DNA of 64,000 nucleotides from Aporhodopirellula aestuarii (GCF_023701485.1 NZ_JAMQBK010000096.1:1-64000), one strand, 5' to 3'; positions 1 through 9,872 are shown, numbered from the stretch's first letter. Translations and numbers: made by a program. Notes: generated from the sequence alone by a model not told the origin.

Positions 1-34
1 GTTCTGGTGAACGGTTACGTAGAACGGGGAAGGA

Positions 35-562
35 TCACCAGCGTGCCGACTTTGGCAGCAATTCCATGGCCGCTTGTAGTTCCTCGCAAGCGGTCGCAAA
101 CTCCTTGGCCACCGGCAAGCACTCACGAGCCGAACCGGGAGTCGACGGCACGGGGCAGCCAGCCAAGCATTCGCAGAGTTCCTTGTAAGCGGCATCCACC
201 GCATCAATCGCGGCGGTGGCCCGATCACGAACATGCTGGGTCCGTCCCAGCCACAACTGATGCCACACCGGTGCCCAAAAATGACGCTGTTCATCAGGCA
301 TCCGCTTGAGCGGAATCTGATCACACAACCGCCGAGGCGAAAGCACATCCACCGCCTCGTCAATCAACGCACGAGCTTCCACCGACCGCCGATCCCACTG
401 GGGCAGCGTGTCATGAACAAACGACTCTTCAAAATCCGGATCAGCCTCAGCGTCTCCCGATTCCAAATCCGCCACCCAGCATCGCAGCCGCAGCAAGTAA
501 TTATTGGACAACCACTGGTGATTGAAATCCCCCCGCCGCCCAAACCAAGTTTGAGAACTCAT
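35..562 (-). CDS. Hypothetical protein, last gene of the Liv/kinase operon
   Basis: This encodes 175 residues that I do not recognise. The protein is acidic in its first half and largely helical in appearance, with many Trp, Leu and Arg residues, and has no signal peptide or membrane segment. Its ATG overlaps the stop of the preceding gene by four bases (ATGA at 559-562), so it is translationally coupled and belongs to the minus-strand operon that starts with the permease genes. A cytoplasmic partner of the signalling proteins upstream is an inference from position only. Confidence 0.6.
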   Translation of the reverse strand: MSSQTWFGRRGDFNHQWLSNNYLLRLRCWVADLESGDAEADPDFEESFVHDTLPQWDRRSVEARALIDEAVDVLSPRRLCDQIPLKRMPDEQRHFWAPVWHQLWLGRTQHVRDRATAAIDAVDAAYKELCECLAGCPVPSTPGSARECLPVAKEFATACEELQAAMELLPKSARW

Positions 563-1401
563 GATGACTTTAGCTCCGCTTGCAGCTGCTCAAAAACTTT
601 GCTCACTTCGTCACAACCAATCGACATCTCGTCACGTCCGTTCCAATCGTCCAGCTTAGAAACGAACTTGCAAACATCGCCCATTCGCTCGAACGAATCT
701 TTCTTCATTTCTCCCTCCAGCTTCGCCAGAAGTCCAGTTCCGAACAGATTCCGCCATTCGCTCGGCTGCTCGAACCACTCACTTTTCTCCTGGGTCTGAA
801 ACGTATCCAACGCTAATCCCTTGGCATCTTCGCCAAGTGCTAAACCCACTCCCGCAGCATCGAAAGGAGGATAAGCGTGAGACAGCAGAAAAGCCTCACA
901 AAACAGCGACACTGCAAGAACGTGCTCACGCTGTGTCCTCTCTGGAGGATCTAAAAGCCTGGGAAGTTTCTCGGTTGAACGATCGGGATCGCCTGCCCAT
1001 TTGAATACTTCAAGCCAACCCTCGTCATCTGGAACGTTGGGTTTGCCGAAACCGACATTTGCAGCGTACCAGCGATCAGAGTTAGCGTACTTTTGATCTT
1101 CGGCAAACTCTCGCAATTCGGCAGTTTGCAGCCCCGCTTGCCCACCTGTGTAGGCAACGACAACGGATGCACCATTCAAAGTTGACCGAACAGATTCGTT
1201 AGACGATATCCACTCTTCACCTAAATCTGTTCGATGAACAACTGCAACTTCCGTCGCGCTAGAAACACCAAATCCTTCAACTAGGGACTTGTCTCCGTGG
1301 TGGGGCACGACCTTCGATTCATCGAAGACCGAAGCAATCAATTTGATTGCTTCGGTCTTACGACTCTTTGAATCCAAAACCAAGAATTTTATTTCAGACA
1401 C
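559..1401 (-). CDS. Hypothetical protein, possible pseudo-receiver N-terminus
   Basis: This encodes 280 residues. The first 100 residues look like an alternating alpha/beta fold: a beta strand (KFLVLDS) followed by a helix, and a later strand (SVVVAYTGG). This resembles a response-regulator receiver but lacks the usual acidic pair and a convincing phosphoacceptor aspartate. The C-terminal half is helical and unrecognised. The start overlaps the preceding gene by 8 bp. Its position after a kinase-like and a receiver-like gene suggests a signalling role, but this is inference; no catalytic motif is visible. Confidence 0.6.
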   Translation of the reverse strand: MSEIKFLVLDSKSRKTEAIKLIASVFDESKVVPHHGDKSLVEGFGVSSATEVAVVHRTDLGEEWISSNESVRSTLNGASVVVAYTGGQAGLQTAELREFAEDQKYANSDRWYAANVGFGKPNVPDDEGWLEVFKWAGDPDRSTEKLPRLLDPPERTQREHVLAVSLFCEAFLLSHAYPPFDAAGVGLALGEDAKGLALDTFQTQEKSEWFEQPSEWRNLFGTGLLAKLEGEMKKDSFERMGDVCKFVSKLDDWNGRDEMSIGCDEVSKVFEQLQAELKSS

Positions 1402-2962
1402 GCTTCACGACTCCAATTTTGAATTCGGTTGCGCCAGCGGACTTCCCCGGCAGCACCCAGTTAAACACCGAACGATCTTGGTCAAGTCCGAGAAAACAAT
1501 CGTTTTGAAATGCGTTCAACGCATCCAATGTCTCTCCTTTGCGAGCGTTATGGAACTTGGTTGGAAGTTGTGTCATGCTCAGTAGCGGCTGCTTGTCATC
1601 ATTGTCGGCAACTCCTCTCACGCACGATAAACCGACTTCAACCGAGAAATAGCCAAAGTCACCAACAGCATCTAGAGAAGCTGTCACGGAATTTTCCGCT
1701 CCGCCCTCGTCACGGACGACACTCTTGAACAAGAAGAAGCTCTTTTTTATTACTCGCTGATATGATTCTTTGTCAGCAAGTATCATCTCAGGGCACATAT
1801 TGTCAGGCTTCATTCTCGCGATCTCTCGCGCAAACGCCACCGGACCCGTTGAGGCCAAGAGCGGAAAAATAAATGTTGCCGTGGTAGGAAGGTTTTCACC
1901 CGTTCCCAACAACGCACGTCCTCCGACGAACGCCTTCAAAGCTTCATAAACCCACTTTTCTTCCAACCATCGTAGAACGATTTGATCAATAGAATTCCGT
2001 ACGTCAGCATCCAAGGATTCATAAAGTTGGGTAATCGCAACACTAGGTTCTTCTGGATGACCCAATCGGTATCCATACGCAGCGAGCCTCCGAAGATAGG
2101 TTGCGAGCTCGCTATCTAGCTTCAGATCGCCCTTGTACCATTCCGCAAATACCGGAAAGTCGTGCGGAATTGGAAATTTCTCGCGATCCTCACTACTCTT
2201 GGAAGTAAACCAGTTTTTCGAGTATTCCGGCCAGAACAGGTTCTTTAAAGTGATGGTCCTTTTTTTGCAAAACTCATCCAATGCATTATGAACCTCTTCG
2301 GCCGGTGTTTCACCATGATCATTCTTCGACAGCGTATGGCATATCGCTACATCCCTACCAACATTGCGCAGTCGGCCTACTTCATGCTTTGGGGTTTTTT
2401 GCGTTGCAAGGATGAAATCCGCGTCCACGTACTCATTGGCTAATGCGTGCACCACCAAGAGCATTCCGTGCAGAATGTTTTCATTTAGATATTTTAGTTG
2501 ATCAGATAATTTTGATTTTCCCGTCGCTGCAGCAAGACATGAATCCACTCGTTGTCGAAACATAGTCTGTCGCAGAGCAAAACTGCCTTCATCTTCCCCG
2601 TCCATTCTTTTCAGCTGTACATCAAGATGCCGCGTTTCAAGCTCGATAAGCTTGAACTCCATGTCAAAAAAGAACAGGCAAAGCCCAGAAGCATTGCAGC
2701 AGGAATCAAGTGCTTCAACAAATATCTGATCAGCAGACTTTTTGACATCTGCGTTGTCTCTAATCCGCAAAGCAGTGGGAATACAGATCTGGCTTGAGGC
2801 GAGGGGAGCGGAAGGAAAGTTGTTCCACACGGGATGCCATGCGACAGGAGTGTCTACTCCGTACACTTCACGGGTGAGACTTCCGTCAACAGGGATTACC
2901 TCATCCATCCAATGTGCGGCGTAATCCATATCGTTGTCTTCAAACAAATAGACTTTTAGCAT
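1394..2962 (-). CDS. Receiver-like signalling protein of unknown output
   Basis: This encodes 522 residues. The N-terminus resembles a divergent CheY-like receiver: strand one LKVYLFEDND ends in acidic residues, and a strand near residue 100 (LCLFFFDMEF) carries an aspartate in the phosphoacceptor position. A clear Lys-containing fifth strand is not obvious. The remaining roughly 400 residues are helical, contain several Cys and Trp residues, and match no family that I know. The gene sits 2 bp downstream of the histidine-kinase-like gene, so it is the natural candidate for its phosphotransfer partner. Function is otherwise unknown. Confidence 0.65.
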   Translation of the reverse strand: MLKVYLFEDNDMDYAAHWMDEVIPVDGSLTREVYGVDTPVAWHPVWNNFPSAPLASSQICIPTALRIRDNADVKKSADQIFVEALDSCCNASGLCLFFFDMEFKLIELETRHLDVQLKRMDGEDEGSFALRQTMFRQRVDSCLAAATGKSKLSDQLKYLNENILHGMLLVVHALANEYVDADFILATQKTPKHEVGRLRNVGRDVAICHTLSKNDHGETPAEEVHNALDEFCKKRTITLKNLFWPEYSKNWFTSKSSEDREKFPIPHDFPVFAEWYKGDLKLDSELATYLRRLAAYGYRLGHPEEPSVAITQLYESLDADVRNSIDQIVLRWLEEKWVYEALKAFVGGRALLGTGENLPTTATFIFPLLASTGPVAFAREIARMKPDNMCPEMILADKESYQRVIKKSFFLFKSVVRDEGGAENSVTASLDAVGDFGYFSVEVGLSCVRGVADNDDKQPLLSMTQLPTKFHNARKGETLDALNAFQNDCFLGLDQDRSVFNWVLPGKSAGATEFKIGVVKRV

Positions 2963-2964
2963 CG

Positions 2965-4710
2965 CTAGTTTTCAATCCAGGAAATGTTGCGGATATTCAT
3001 AATGGACTTGAACTCTCTGCACTCTGAGTCTGACTCATTGTCTTTGATTTGCACTTCGCACCCGTTCAAAAATTTTTCTGCAATAAATCGAATGACGGAT
3101 CGACTCCTTGCACCAACGTGGCTTGCTTTGGATATTCTCTCAAATACTCGGCCACGCGGGTTTGCAAATGAGAGTGTCAGGGTGATGCCACCAAGCTCTG
3201 TATCGGCGATTGCGTGAATTTTGATTTTGTCTTCTTGATTGGTGGACTGAAGGAAATTCTCAAAAAGAACTGTCATCAGTCTCATCACGCCAGATAGCTC
3301 TGAGAATCGCGCAATGCTTACGGGGTCGTCTTTGTCGAGGCGAAATTTGTCGTCGAAGTGGTCCTTGTCAATCAAACAACTGCGTTCGTCGCTGAGAAAT
3401 TCAATCGCGATATTAGTCCCTCGATTCACCTGTCTCCAGGCCGCCCGAAGGCTCTCTGGGTTCGACAGTTTCAGGTTTTCGCATCGACCTACTAGTACTG
3501 ATTGTCGTGCGTGAAACATCGCGTACCTCGCGATATCATGTACGTTTTCTGGTGGAAATCGAATCAACCGTTCATTGCAGACGCTTTCATTACTGGCCGA
3601 CTGTTCGCGTACCTGCCGGGGAAAGAGGTGATCTGGTTCGATGCTCATTGACCAAAGCGTCAATACTGAACTTACAGCTTCGTACAATTGCGGCAGTGGG
3701 ATGACTTTATCGCCACGAAAACCATCTGGTTTTTCTAACGCATTCCAATCTTCTGAGTTGACCAGCCAACCATTCGACACCTTGCCCGCTAACGTTCGGA
3801 CTTGGTGCGCAAAAACGTCAACAGCCGCTTCGGCTCCAGTGCGTTCACCTTGTTCTAACGCCTGTACATGCCGGTATCCGGCTCCCACCGAGTCTGCGCA
3901 GTAGCTCGCAAGAAACCGAGCTTCTTCTGATGTCAGCTCTCTTGAAGAACCGAAAAACAGGCCTCCTCCGGGGGAAGCTTCCCAAGCCGATGTAGACGCT
4001 TGCCACTTCGGTTTTTCTTCAAGCGAGAGACTCCACCAAGCAATCGGGATAGCATAGAAAAACTTTACAGGCTCGCCTCTCATTGAGGTTAGGCTGCTCG
4101 CCTTCGAGCCCAGCTTGTCAACGAGGGTTGCGAATGAGTTTTCTATTCGTTTACCGCGACCACCATATTGATTCTGTGCGTTTGAACGTGGGACTTCCCA
4201 TGTACGAGTACACCACTCACTGCGGGGCTCTTGATATGCTGCGCCGCTCGCATGCAATCGGTTCTCTTCTCCTACTGTGCCCGCTAAATACCGCTGTGAA
4301 ATTTCAGCCGTTGTTTTCAGAGATTCCTGAAACTGCTCCAGCTCATCCTCCGTAGATGGGGCGTTGGAGTTGTCATGTGGGAGACCAACCTGAAATACTG
4401 GGTGACCTGCGATGTCGCTACCACTTTCGACGAGATCCAAAATGATTTTATTGTATGTGTTCGTCCCGACCGATGTCGGTGACGAAACGTACCCACGTGA
4501 GAAAAGCACACCCTCTCTCGGAAGTAAAAACACCAAATCTAGAACACATGTGTGTGAGCTTAGACCCGGGCAGTGCTCTTCGATTTCTCGCCGCAGTACT
4601 TTTGCGTGACTGCATGCTGCAGCCATTCGGGACTCTGCTGAACTGTTTGTCGCGTACAAGTCTGAGTACACAGCGAGATCGCGATTGGAATGCCGAAACT
4701 CGATTGACAT
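2965..4710 (-). CDS. Degenerate histidine-kinase-like protein
   Basis: This encodes 581 residues, soluble and without membrane segments. Residues about 295-312 contain an H-box-like helix (VFAHQVRTLAG, His302), as in the dimerisation domain of sensor kinases. The preceding 290 residues could be an input domain. The C-terminal 180 residues are placed where an HATPase domain should be, but clear N, G1 and G2 boxes are missing, so ATP binding is uncertain. The ATG directly abuts the stop of the periplasmic binding-protein gene (4710/4711). This suggests that kinase and transporter are made together and that transport status may be sensed. Confidence 0.6.
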   Translation of the reverse strand: MSIEFRHSNRDLAVYSDLYATNSSAESRMAAACSHAKVLRREIEEHCPGLSSHTCVLDLVFLLPREGVLFSRGYVSSPTSVGTNTYNKIILDLVESGSDIAGHPVFQVGLPHDNSNAPSTEDELEQFQESLKTTAEISQRYLAGTVGEENRLHASGAAYQEPRSEWCTRTWEVPRSNAQNQYGGRGKRIENSFATLVDKLGSKASSLTSMRGEPVKFFYAIPIAWWSLSLEEKPKWQASTSAWEASPGGGLFFGSSRELTSEEARFLASYCADSVGAGYRHVQALEQGERTGAEAAVDVFAHQVRTLAGKVSNGWLVNSEDWNALEKPDGFRGDKVIPLPQLYEAVSSVLTLWSMSIEPDHLFPRQVREQSASNESVCNERLIRFPPENVHDIARYAMFHARQSVLVGRCENLKLSNPESLRAAWRQVNRGTNIAIEFLSDERSCLIDKDHFDDKFRLDKDDPVSIARFSELSGVMRLMTVLFENFLQSTNQEDKIKIHAIADTELGGITLTLSFANPRGRVFERISKASHVGARSRSVIRFIAEKFLNGCEVQIKDNESDSECREFKSIMNIRNISWIEN

Positions 4711-5874
4711 TTAACCAGCCTTTCTGAGTACCTTGTCACCGTCGTTGGTCACGTCAATTATGTCGACACTACCTTCTGCATTCACTTTTAGCACTCCTAA
4801 AGGGGTACTGAGATCGCCATACTCATCAAGCGTTATTTCGCCAGCCACTCCATCAAATGGCGTTACGCTCTCGAGCGAGGCTGGAGTGACAGTATTGGAA
4901 TCGGCATAAGCTTGCACGATCATTCGCCCAGTGTCGTATGCAAAAGCCGGAATGAAATTCGGTGTAACGCCAAAGCGATTTTTGAATTTGTCCGACCATT
5001 CACTTCGTTTGTCCACGTGTTGCGGGAAGCCGAACGGAGGAGCGATGTACGCGATTCCCTCGTATCTTTCAAAAGACTCTTTGGTTGTTAGTAGTTCGTT
5101 GAAGTCCATGATGCACAGCACATTACCGTCTTCAAGCATGGACTCGCTTCGCAGTGCGTCCAAAATTGGAGCAACGTGCAATGAAAAACCGGCGACCAAG
5201 ATGACATCCGGCTTTGCGAACTTTGCTTTGAGTGCAAGCGTGCGGTAGTCGTCGTGCCCAAATTCGTATACTTCCCTCGTGAACTCGATACCGTTTTTCT
5301 CAAGCTCCGGTTGTACATATTCTGAAAACTCAGCCTGGATTTCAGGATTGTTTAGTGTGAATGCGAACACGCGTTTAGCGTCTCTGCTTATGGCGTAGTT
5401 TGCATAGACCGGACCTTCCGCCTTGAAGTGAGGCAGGATTCGCATTCGATTCTTGGGGGTTTCAGCGAGGTGTGCATCGTAGCTGACCGTAAGGTGTACG
5501 TCACACACATCATCAACAATGGGTGCAACCGCTTTTGTCATTTGCGAAACGCCTGAGATGTAGACATCAAATCCATTCGCCGCCTGCTTTTGAGCAATCG
5601 TTGCGGCGGTCTGCGGCTCGCCCCGGTTGTCCTGGATATCGAAGATGATCTGATCTCGATCAACGCCGAGTTCATCGCAAGCATCATCCACTCCCATTTG
5701 AAGACCATTTGCGTACTGCCCGCTAAAGCCTGCTACTGGGCCAGTCAGCGGAATGTTCACCGCTACATGAACACCTTCGGAGTTCGTCGTGTTGCCAGGC
5801 TGACGAGATGCGAAGAAGCCAATAGCGGCGATCGCTGCGACTAAGAGCAAGCCGCCGATTACTTTGTTATTCAT
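4711..5874 (-). CDS. ABC transporter substrate-binding protein, LivJ/Peripla_BP_6 type
   Basis: This encodes 387 residues. It begins with a single hydrophobic export segment (residues about 5-22) and continues with the typical type-I binding-protein start VNIPLTGPVAGFSGQY, followed by GLQMGVDDA and alternating alpha/beta lobes (AFAYDTGRMIVQAY near the C-terminus). Family members capture branched-chain amino acids, amides, urea or aromatic compounds in the periplasm. The ligand cannot be read from sequence. No lipobox cysteine is present, so it is probably anchored by the N-terminal helix or released. It lies 13 bp after the ATPase gene. Confidence 0.88.
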   Translation of the reverse strand: MNNKVIGGLLLVAAIAAIGFFASRQPGNTTNSEGVHVAVNIPLTGPVAGFSGQYANGLQMGVDDACDELGVDRDQIIFDIQDNRGEPQTAATIAQKQAANGFDVYISGVSQMTKAVAPIVDDVCDVHLTVSYDAHLAETPKNRMRILPHFKAEGPVYANYAISRDAKRVFAFTLNNPEIQAEFSEYVQPELEKNGIEFTREVYEFGHDDYRTLALKAKFAKPDVILVAGFSLHVAPILDALRSESMLEDGNVLCIMDFNELLTTKESFERYEGIAYIAPPFGFPQHVDKRSEWSDKFKNRFGVTPNFIPAFAYDTGRMIVQAYADSNTVTPASLESVTPFDGVAGEITLDEYGDLSTPLGVLKVNAEGSVDIIDVTNDGDKVLRKAG

Positions 5875-5887
5875 GAGACTTTACTTT

Positions 5888-7405
5888 CTATATTGGTTTT
5901 TGAGGTACAAGGATCAAAACCGCATTGCCTTGGGATGTCATTTGTTTGCACGTTTCGATGAAGGACTTTCCGTCATCGAGTCCGTTGAGGGGTTCGTCGT
6001 AGATGTTGAGTGAGTTCGACTTTGATAAGGCGAGCGCCAATCGCTGGCGTTCACCGCCGCTGAGTGTTGAACATTTACGTTTCTCGCGGCCTCGAAACAT
6101 CTCAGGTAGCGCCACGCCAGCGAGCGATGCTGTCTCTTTCAAGGTTAGGTCGGGAAATAACGCACTGCTTGCGGTGATACAGGAGACGCTGCTTGCGCGA
6201 GCGTCTTCGCTTTCGGTCGCGATCGTTTGCTGTCCGTCAATCGTGATTGAGCCTTGCTCGATGGGGATCGCACCGATGATTGCGTTGAGCAGAGTTGTCT
6301 TGCCCCAACCGTTGGGAGCTTGCAAGATGCCGATCTCTCCTGGCATGAGCGTGAGAGACAGCGGCGACGTGCTGCCGTCTTCGCCGACACCGATCACTTG
6401 TCTCGCACCGACGTTGACCACAAGGTCGGTGATTTGCAACGCGGGCCTGGGGGCATCGAAGGTGCTATCTGCCGTGCGGATGCGGGTTAGCGTGGCGGAG
6501 CGAACAAGCGTCTCTTCGACAACTTCATCGCCCTCACCGATCAACGCTTCGATCCAGGCTTCACGGGTCGATGAGATTGGCTGAGATGATCGCCGTGTTT
6601 GCTCGTCGCACTCGGCGATGTCACAAATACCATCGGCCAACGACCATCGGTGGGTGACGATGGGTAACAGGTGATGCTGGTTGAAGAGATGCTCGACGAT
6701 GACCAACGTGACACGATGCTGCTGGATCAAACGTCGCAGATAAACCAGAACATCTTGGATACCTTGCTGATCCAGTCCAGCGAGTGGTTCGTCAAGGAAC
6801 AGCACTTTCGCACCGGCCTGAATCGCTCGCGCGATGGCAACACGCTTAGACTGGCCAAGCGAAATTTTGTCGGCGGACGAGTCGTCGCGATCGACCAATC
6901 CAAGTTCGTCCAGGACGGTAGAAGTATGCTCGGACTTCGCGTGCGACCCGAACAGTGATCGCAGCGGGCTTTCGCTTCGTTGGTCTGGGGTGGCGATCGC
7001 GAGGTTGTCGCGCAACGATAGGCTTCCAAACAGACGCACGTCTTGCCAGCTCCGACCAACACCGGCTCGGGCGACGAACTCGGGACGGAAGTGATTCCAA
7101 GGATTGAGTTCTTGCCACCAACCCCGTGGGAATGTGAAGGTTGTTGGCTCATCACCGATCGAATAGGTGATTTCGCCTTGGTCAGGCTGTAGGTTGCCGG
7201 TGAGGATATTGATGAGGCTTGTTTTGCCCGAACCGTTTTCACCCGTCAACAACACGCATTGACCTCGACCAAGCGTGATATCAACGCCTCGCAGTACGGC
7301 GTTGCCATCGAAGGATTTAGTGATCCCGCAAGCCGACAACACCACGTCAACATCGCTACCGCGATGTGGCGTTTTCGTGGGTGCGGTGGTTGTTGCGGTG
7401 ACCAT
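5888..7405 (-). CDS. Fused double ABC ATPase (LivG-LivF type)
   Basis: This encodes 505 residues and contains two ABC nucleotide-binding domains. Domain 1 has Walker A GENGSGKTS near residue 57, an atypical signature (SLGQSKRV) and Walker B VLFLDEP. Domain 2 has Walker A APNGWGKTT, a canonical LSGGERQR signature and Walker B LNIYDEP. In most bacteria LivG and LivF are separate proteins; here they are one chain, so the heterodimer is covalently linked. It should energise the two permeases encoded upstream at 7584-9346. ATG 7405 is the first in-frame start and lies after a 178-bp gap. Confidence 0.9.
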   Translation of the reverse strand: MVTATTTAPTKTPHRGSDVDVVLSACGITKSFDGNAVLRGVDITLGRGQCVLLTGENGSGKTSLINILTGNLQPDQGEITYSIGDEPTTFTFPRGWWQELNPWNHFRPEFVARAGVGRSWQDVRLFGSLSLRDNLAIATPDQRSESPLRSLFGSHAKSEHTSTVLDELGLVDRDDSSADKISLGQSKRVAIARAIQAGAKVLFLDEPLAGLDQQGIQDVLVYLRRLIQQHRVTLVIVEHLFNQHHLLPIVTHRWSLADGICDIAECDEQTRRSSQPISSTREAWIEALIGEGDEVVEETLVRSATLTRIRTADSTFDAPRPALQITDLVVNVGARQVIGVGEDGSTSPLSLTLMPGEIGILQAPNGWGKTTLLNAIIGAIPIEQGSITIDGQQTIATESEDARASSVSCITASSALFPDLTLKETASLAGVALPEMFRGREKRKCSTLSGGERQRLALALSKSNSLNIYDEPLNGLDDGKSFIETCKQMTSQGNAVLILVPQKPI

Positions 7406-7583
7406 GTGATGCTTGTTTTGTGTTTGCGTACCGGTAGCGAACGTGGCTAACGCACTCGCCGTGCCGTTGCCTATTAGTTTTCCAAAAACAGCGTTTTCAG
7501 GACCAAAACAAGGTCATGGTCAATTTCTGTCAGTTGCTCGGCAACCCAGGGTAGCAAAAACGCTACCTCGGGCGATAGTTCGG
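7406..7583. other. Intergenic gap inside the Liv operon with a small hairpin
   Basis: This is a 178-bp gap between the LivM-type permease and the ATPase gene. A six-base stem (GGTAGC at 7550-7555 and GCTACC at 7562-7567, loop AAAAAC) lies shortly after the permease stop. It could attenuate transcription or mark an mRNA end, giving different amounts of permease and ATPase. I see no ORF of quality in it. Confidence 0.35.
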
Positions 7584-8483
7584 CTACTCAACCCGGTATT
7601 CACCTGCGACCCCTTGGGGTCGAAAGTGCATCATCAGGATCAGCATCAGGCCGTAAATCAACATTCTTAGATTCGCAGCCTGGGCGTCGGGCAGCGACAA
7701 AAATCGCAGGAGTTCGGGTAATCCCACCAGGATTGCGGCTCCCACGAAGGGGCCGCGAAAGTTACCGACGCCGCCAACGACGACCATGCTGAGCATCAAG
7801 ATGGATTCGTCGAGTGTGGCTGAAGTTGGATCGAGGTATCGGACATGGCTGGCATAAAGTGCCCCGGCGATCGCGACCAAGCCTGATGAAATCGCGAAGA
7901 CTTGGACTTTTAGTAGACGTGTGTTCTTGCCCAACCCTCGTGCAGCGAGCTCGTCTTCTCGCATCGCGACGAGCACCCGCCCCCAGGAGGAATCGGATAG
8001 CCTCCAAACAACGAGGGCGCACAAAGCCGCGACGACACTTGCAAAAGCGGCCATCGCAATCGGTGACACAATGCTGTACCCGAACAAGCTGGGTCGGTGG
8101 ATGCCGACGATGCCAAACGGTCCATTGGTCAAATTACGCAGCGAGCCAAGCGGTGCATCGACGCTGTGCCAGTTGTACAGGGCGCTGAAGATCAAGGCTT
8201 GCACGGCCAGACTCGCCAAGACAAAGAAGTCGCCCTTGAGTCGCCAGGAGCAAAGCGAAACCGCCAAACTCAACGCAGCGGAAACCAAGATGCCGACCGC
8301 GACGGCTGGCACGAAACCCCAGTCCAAATTGACAGACAAAAGCGCGTATGCGTAAGCGCCCACGGCGTAGTAGCCTGCGTGAGCAAGCGTCAGCAATCCT
8401 GCGTAACCGACGACCAAATTGAGACTAAGGGCGACGATCAAGTAGATGTCGAAGTAGACGATCAGGTGCAGTAAGTAGTTCAT
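7584..8483 (-). CDS. Branched-chain amino acid-type ABC permease, LivM family
   Basis: This encodes 299 residues, very hydrophobic, with about eight membrane segments. It shows the LivM hallmarks: the early stretch VGYAGLLTLAHAGYYAVGAY and the conserved EAA-like loop around REDELAARGLG before the last membrane segments. It forms the transmembrane pore together with the LivH-type partner. Its ATG overlaps the stop of that partner by four bases, so the two are made in equal amounts. The C-terminus ends in a short basic tail (FRPQGV) typical of the family. Confidence 0.9.
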   Translation of the reverse strand: MNYLLHLIVYFDIYLIVALSLNLVVGYAGLLTLAHAGYYAVGAYAYALLSVNLDWGFVPAVAVGILVSAALSLAVSLCSWRLKGDFFVLASLAVQALIFSALYNWHSVDAPLGSLRNLTNGPFGIVGIHRPSLFGYSIVSPIAMAAFASVVAALCALVVWRLSDSSWGRVLVAMREDELAARGLGKNTRLLKVQVFAISSGLVAIAGALYASHVRYLDPTSATLDESILMLSMVVVGGVGNFRGPFVGAAILVGLPELLRFLSLPDAQAANLRMLIYGLMLILMMHFRPQGVAGEYRVE

Positions 8484-9346
8484 TCGGCCTCCAGGCGTTG
8501 TCGACGGCCAAGCAGTCCATGTGGGAACAGAATCAACACGACCGCAAGCAGGCCGAACGAGACCGCTTCCTGCCAGCGGGCGGACATGTGCCAGACAACT
8601 TGCGAACGCAATAGGCCCAGGATCAAACCACCGACGACTGGACCAATGAAAGTGCTGCGTCCGCCGATGATGACGGCCACCACGGCGAGCAGGATCGCAT
8701 GCAGCCCGGTGTGAGCATCGAATCCCAAATCATAGGCAGACACCAACGCGGCGATGGACGCAAGCGCACCGGCAACCGCAAAGGACAGCAAGCGATAGCG
8801 ATGAACGTTGTGACCGTACAAAGCAAATTGCAATGGGTTGTCGGCCAACGCACGGAGGCGAAGACCAAGATCGGATCGACGCAGAAAGATCAGGAACGCG
8901 CCGATCGCAGCGGTCGCCCCGATCAACGACACCCACTGAGCACCAGTGACGATGACGCTGCCAAGATGAGACACCGAGTCCAGTCCGCGCCTGAGGCTTT
9001 TCGGATCGTTGCCCCAAATCATCGCGACCGCCTGGACAATGACGATGTAAGCGCCCAAGGAAGCGATGAGCTGGGCACCGCTGGCGGCACCTTTCTTTTC
9101 CAGCGGCAGGTGGATCGCTCGTTCGGCGACAAGGCTTAGGGACAGCCCGGCCATCACCGCGACGGGTGCCGTAAGCCACCAAGTCCCCGTTGCGTCTAAC
9201 AGGCTTAAAGCGACAAAAGGGACGGCGGCATAGATTCCTGCGAGGGCGATAAAGAAGACGCGAGTCGGCAGATAGACAGCCTGAAACGCGAGCGCAAGCA
9301 GAGCGATGCTCGCACCGGAAATCAGGCCGTTTACCCAAATCTGCAT
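8480..9346 (-). CDS. Branched-chain amino acid-type ABC permease, LivH family
   Basis: This encodes 288 residues. I place the start at ATG 9346 (MQIWVNGLISGASIALLALA) because it is preceded by AGGAAA at the correct distance and opens with a membrane helix. The longer reading frame upstream adds a soluble, low-quality extension. About eight membrane segments are visible, and the family loop with LRALADNPLQFALYG near residue 180 contacts the ATPase. It is the first gene of the minus-strand transporter and signalling operon, so the promoter should lie in 9347-9600. Confidence 0.88.
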   Translation of the reverse strand: MQIWVNGLISGASIALLALAFQAVYLPTRVFFIALAGIYAAVPFVALSLLDATGTWWLTAPVAVMAGLSLSLVAERAIHLPLEKKGAASGAQLIASLGAYIVIVQAVAMIWGNDPKSLRRGLDSVSHLGSVIVTGAQWVSLIGATAAIGAFLIFLRRSDLGLRLRALADNPLQFALYGHNVHRYRLLSFAVAGALASIAALVSAYDLGFDAHTGLHAILLAVVAVIIGGRSTFIGPVVGGLILGLLRSQVVWHMSARWQEAVSFGLLAVVLILFPHGLLGRRQRLEAE

Positions 9347-9872
9347 TTGTTTCCTTTGTTTCGCTGTGTCGATCCCTGAGTCGGACGACGCGATGTTGTT
9401 TGCTAGTTGGTGTTGCTCTTTTGCTACTCGCGGTCGCGTGGGTCGCTGAGCAAGCTGGGCTAGAGACTGACACAGTCGCTGTAAATGAACACATAAAATA
9501 CCTGCGCCCGCTCGGTTACGCTGCGCCACACGCCGATTGCCATACGGTTTCAGGCATGACAATGCACTTGCGATGCCATCGGGGGCGTTGATAGGGAGCG
9601 TGGCGAGGTTCACGGAGTACTCTCAGGTTTCGGTGTGGGCGGAAACAACCTTTCCATGTTTGCATCCAGCAGCAAGGAGCCGAGATCGTCGTCCATATCA
9701 GCGAGGCTAGGGTCAATAGACCCAGCTCCTGTAATGTGGAACTTGAAGTAATCTGTCGGTTCGTCGCCGTCATCGGAGTCGTGCTGATCCCGGGATTTGT
9801 TCATCTGGGCTGCTTTGGATTGGAATTTGGCTACGGTTGTTGGATGCTTGTCTGTATCTACTTGGTTGTTAC
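9347..9872. other. Upstream region of the Liv operon
   Basis: This is about 520 bp without a convincing conserved gene. It should contain the promoter of the minus-strand operon. A reading frame of 147 codons runs on the minus strand from 10053 to 9610, but its first third lies in the dispersed repeat at 9873-10040, whose other copy carries stops in the same frame. The rest is low-complexity Asp/Ser/Pro sequence. I treat this frame as doubtful. Confidence 0.4.
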
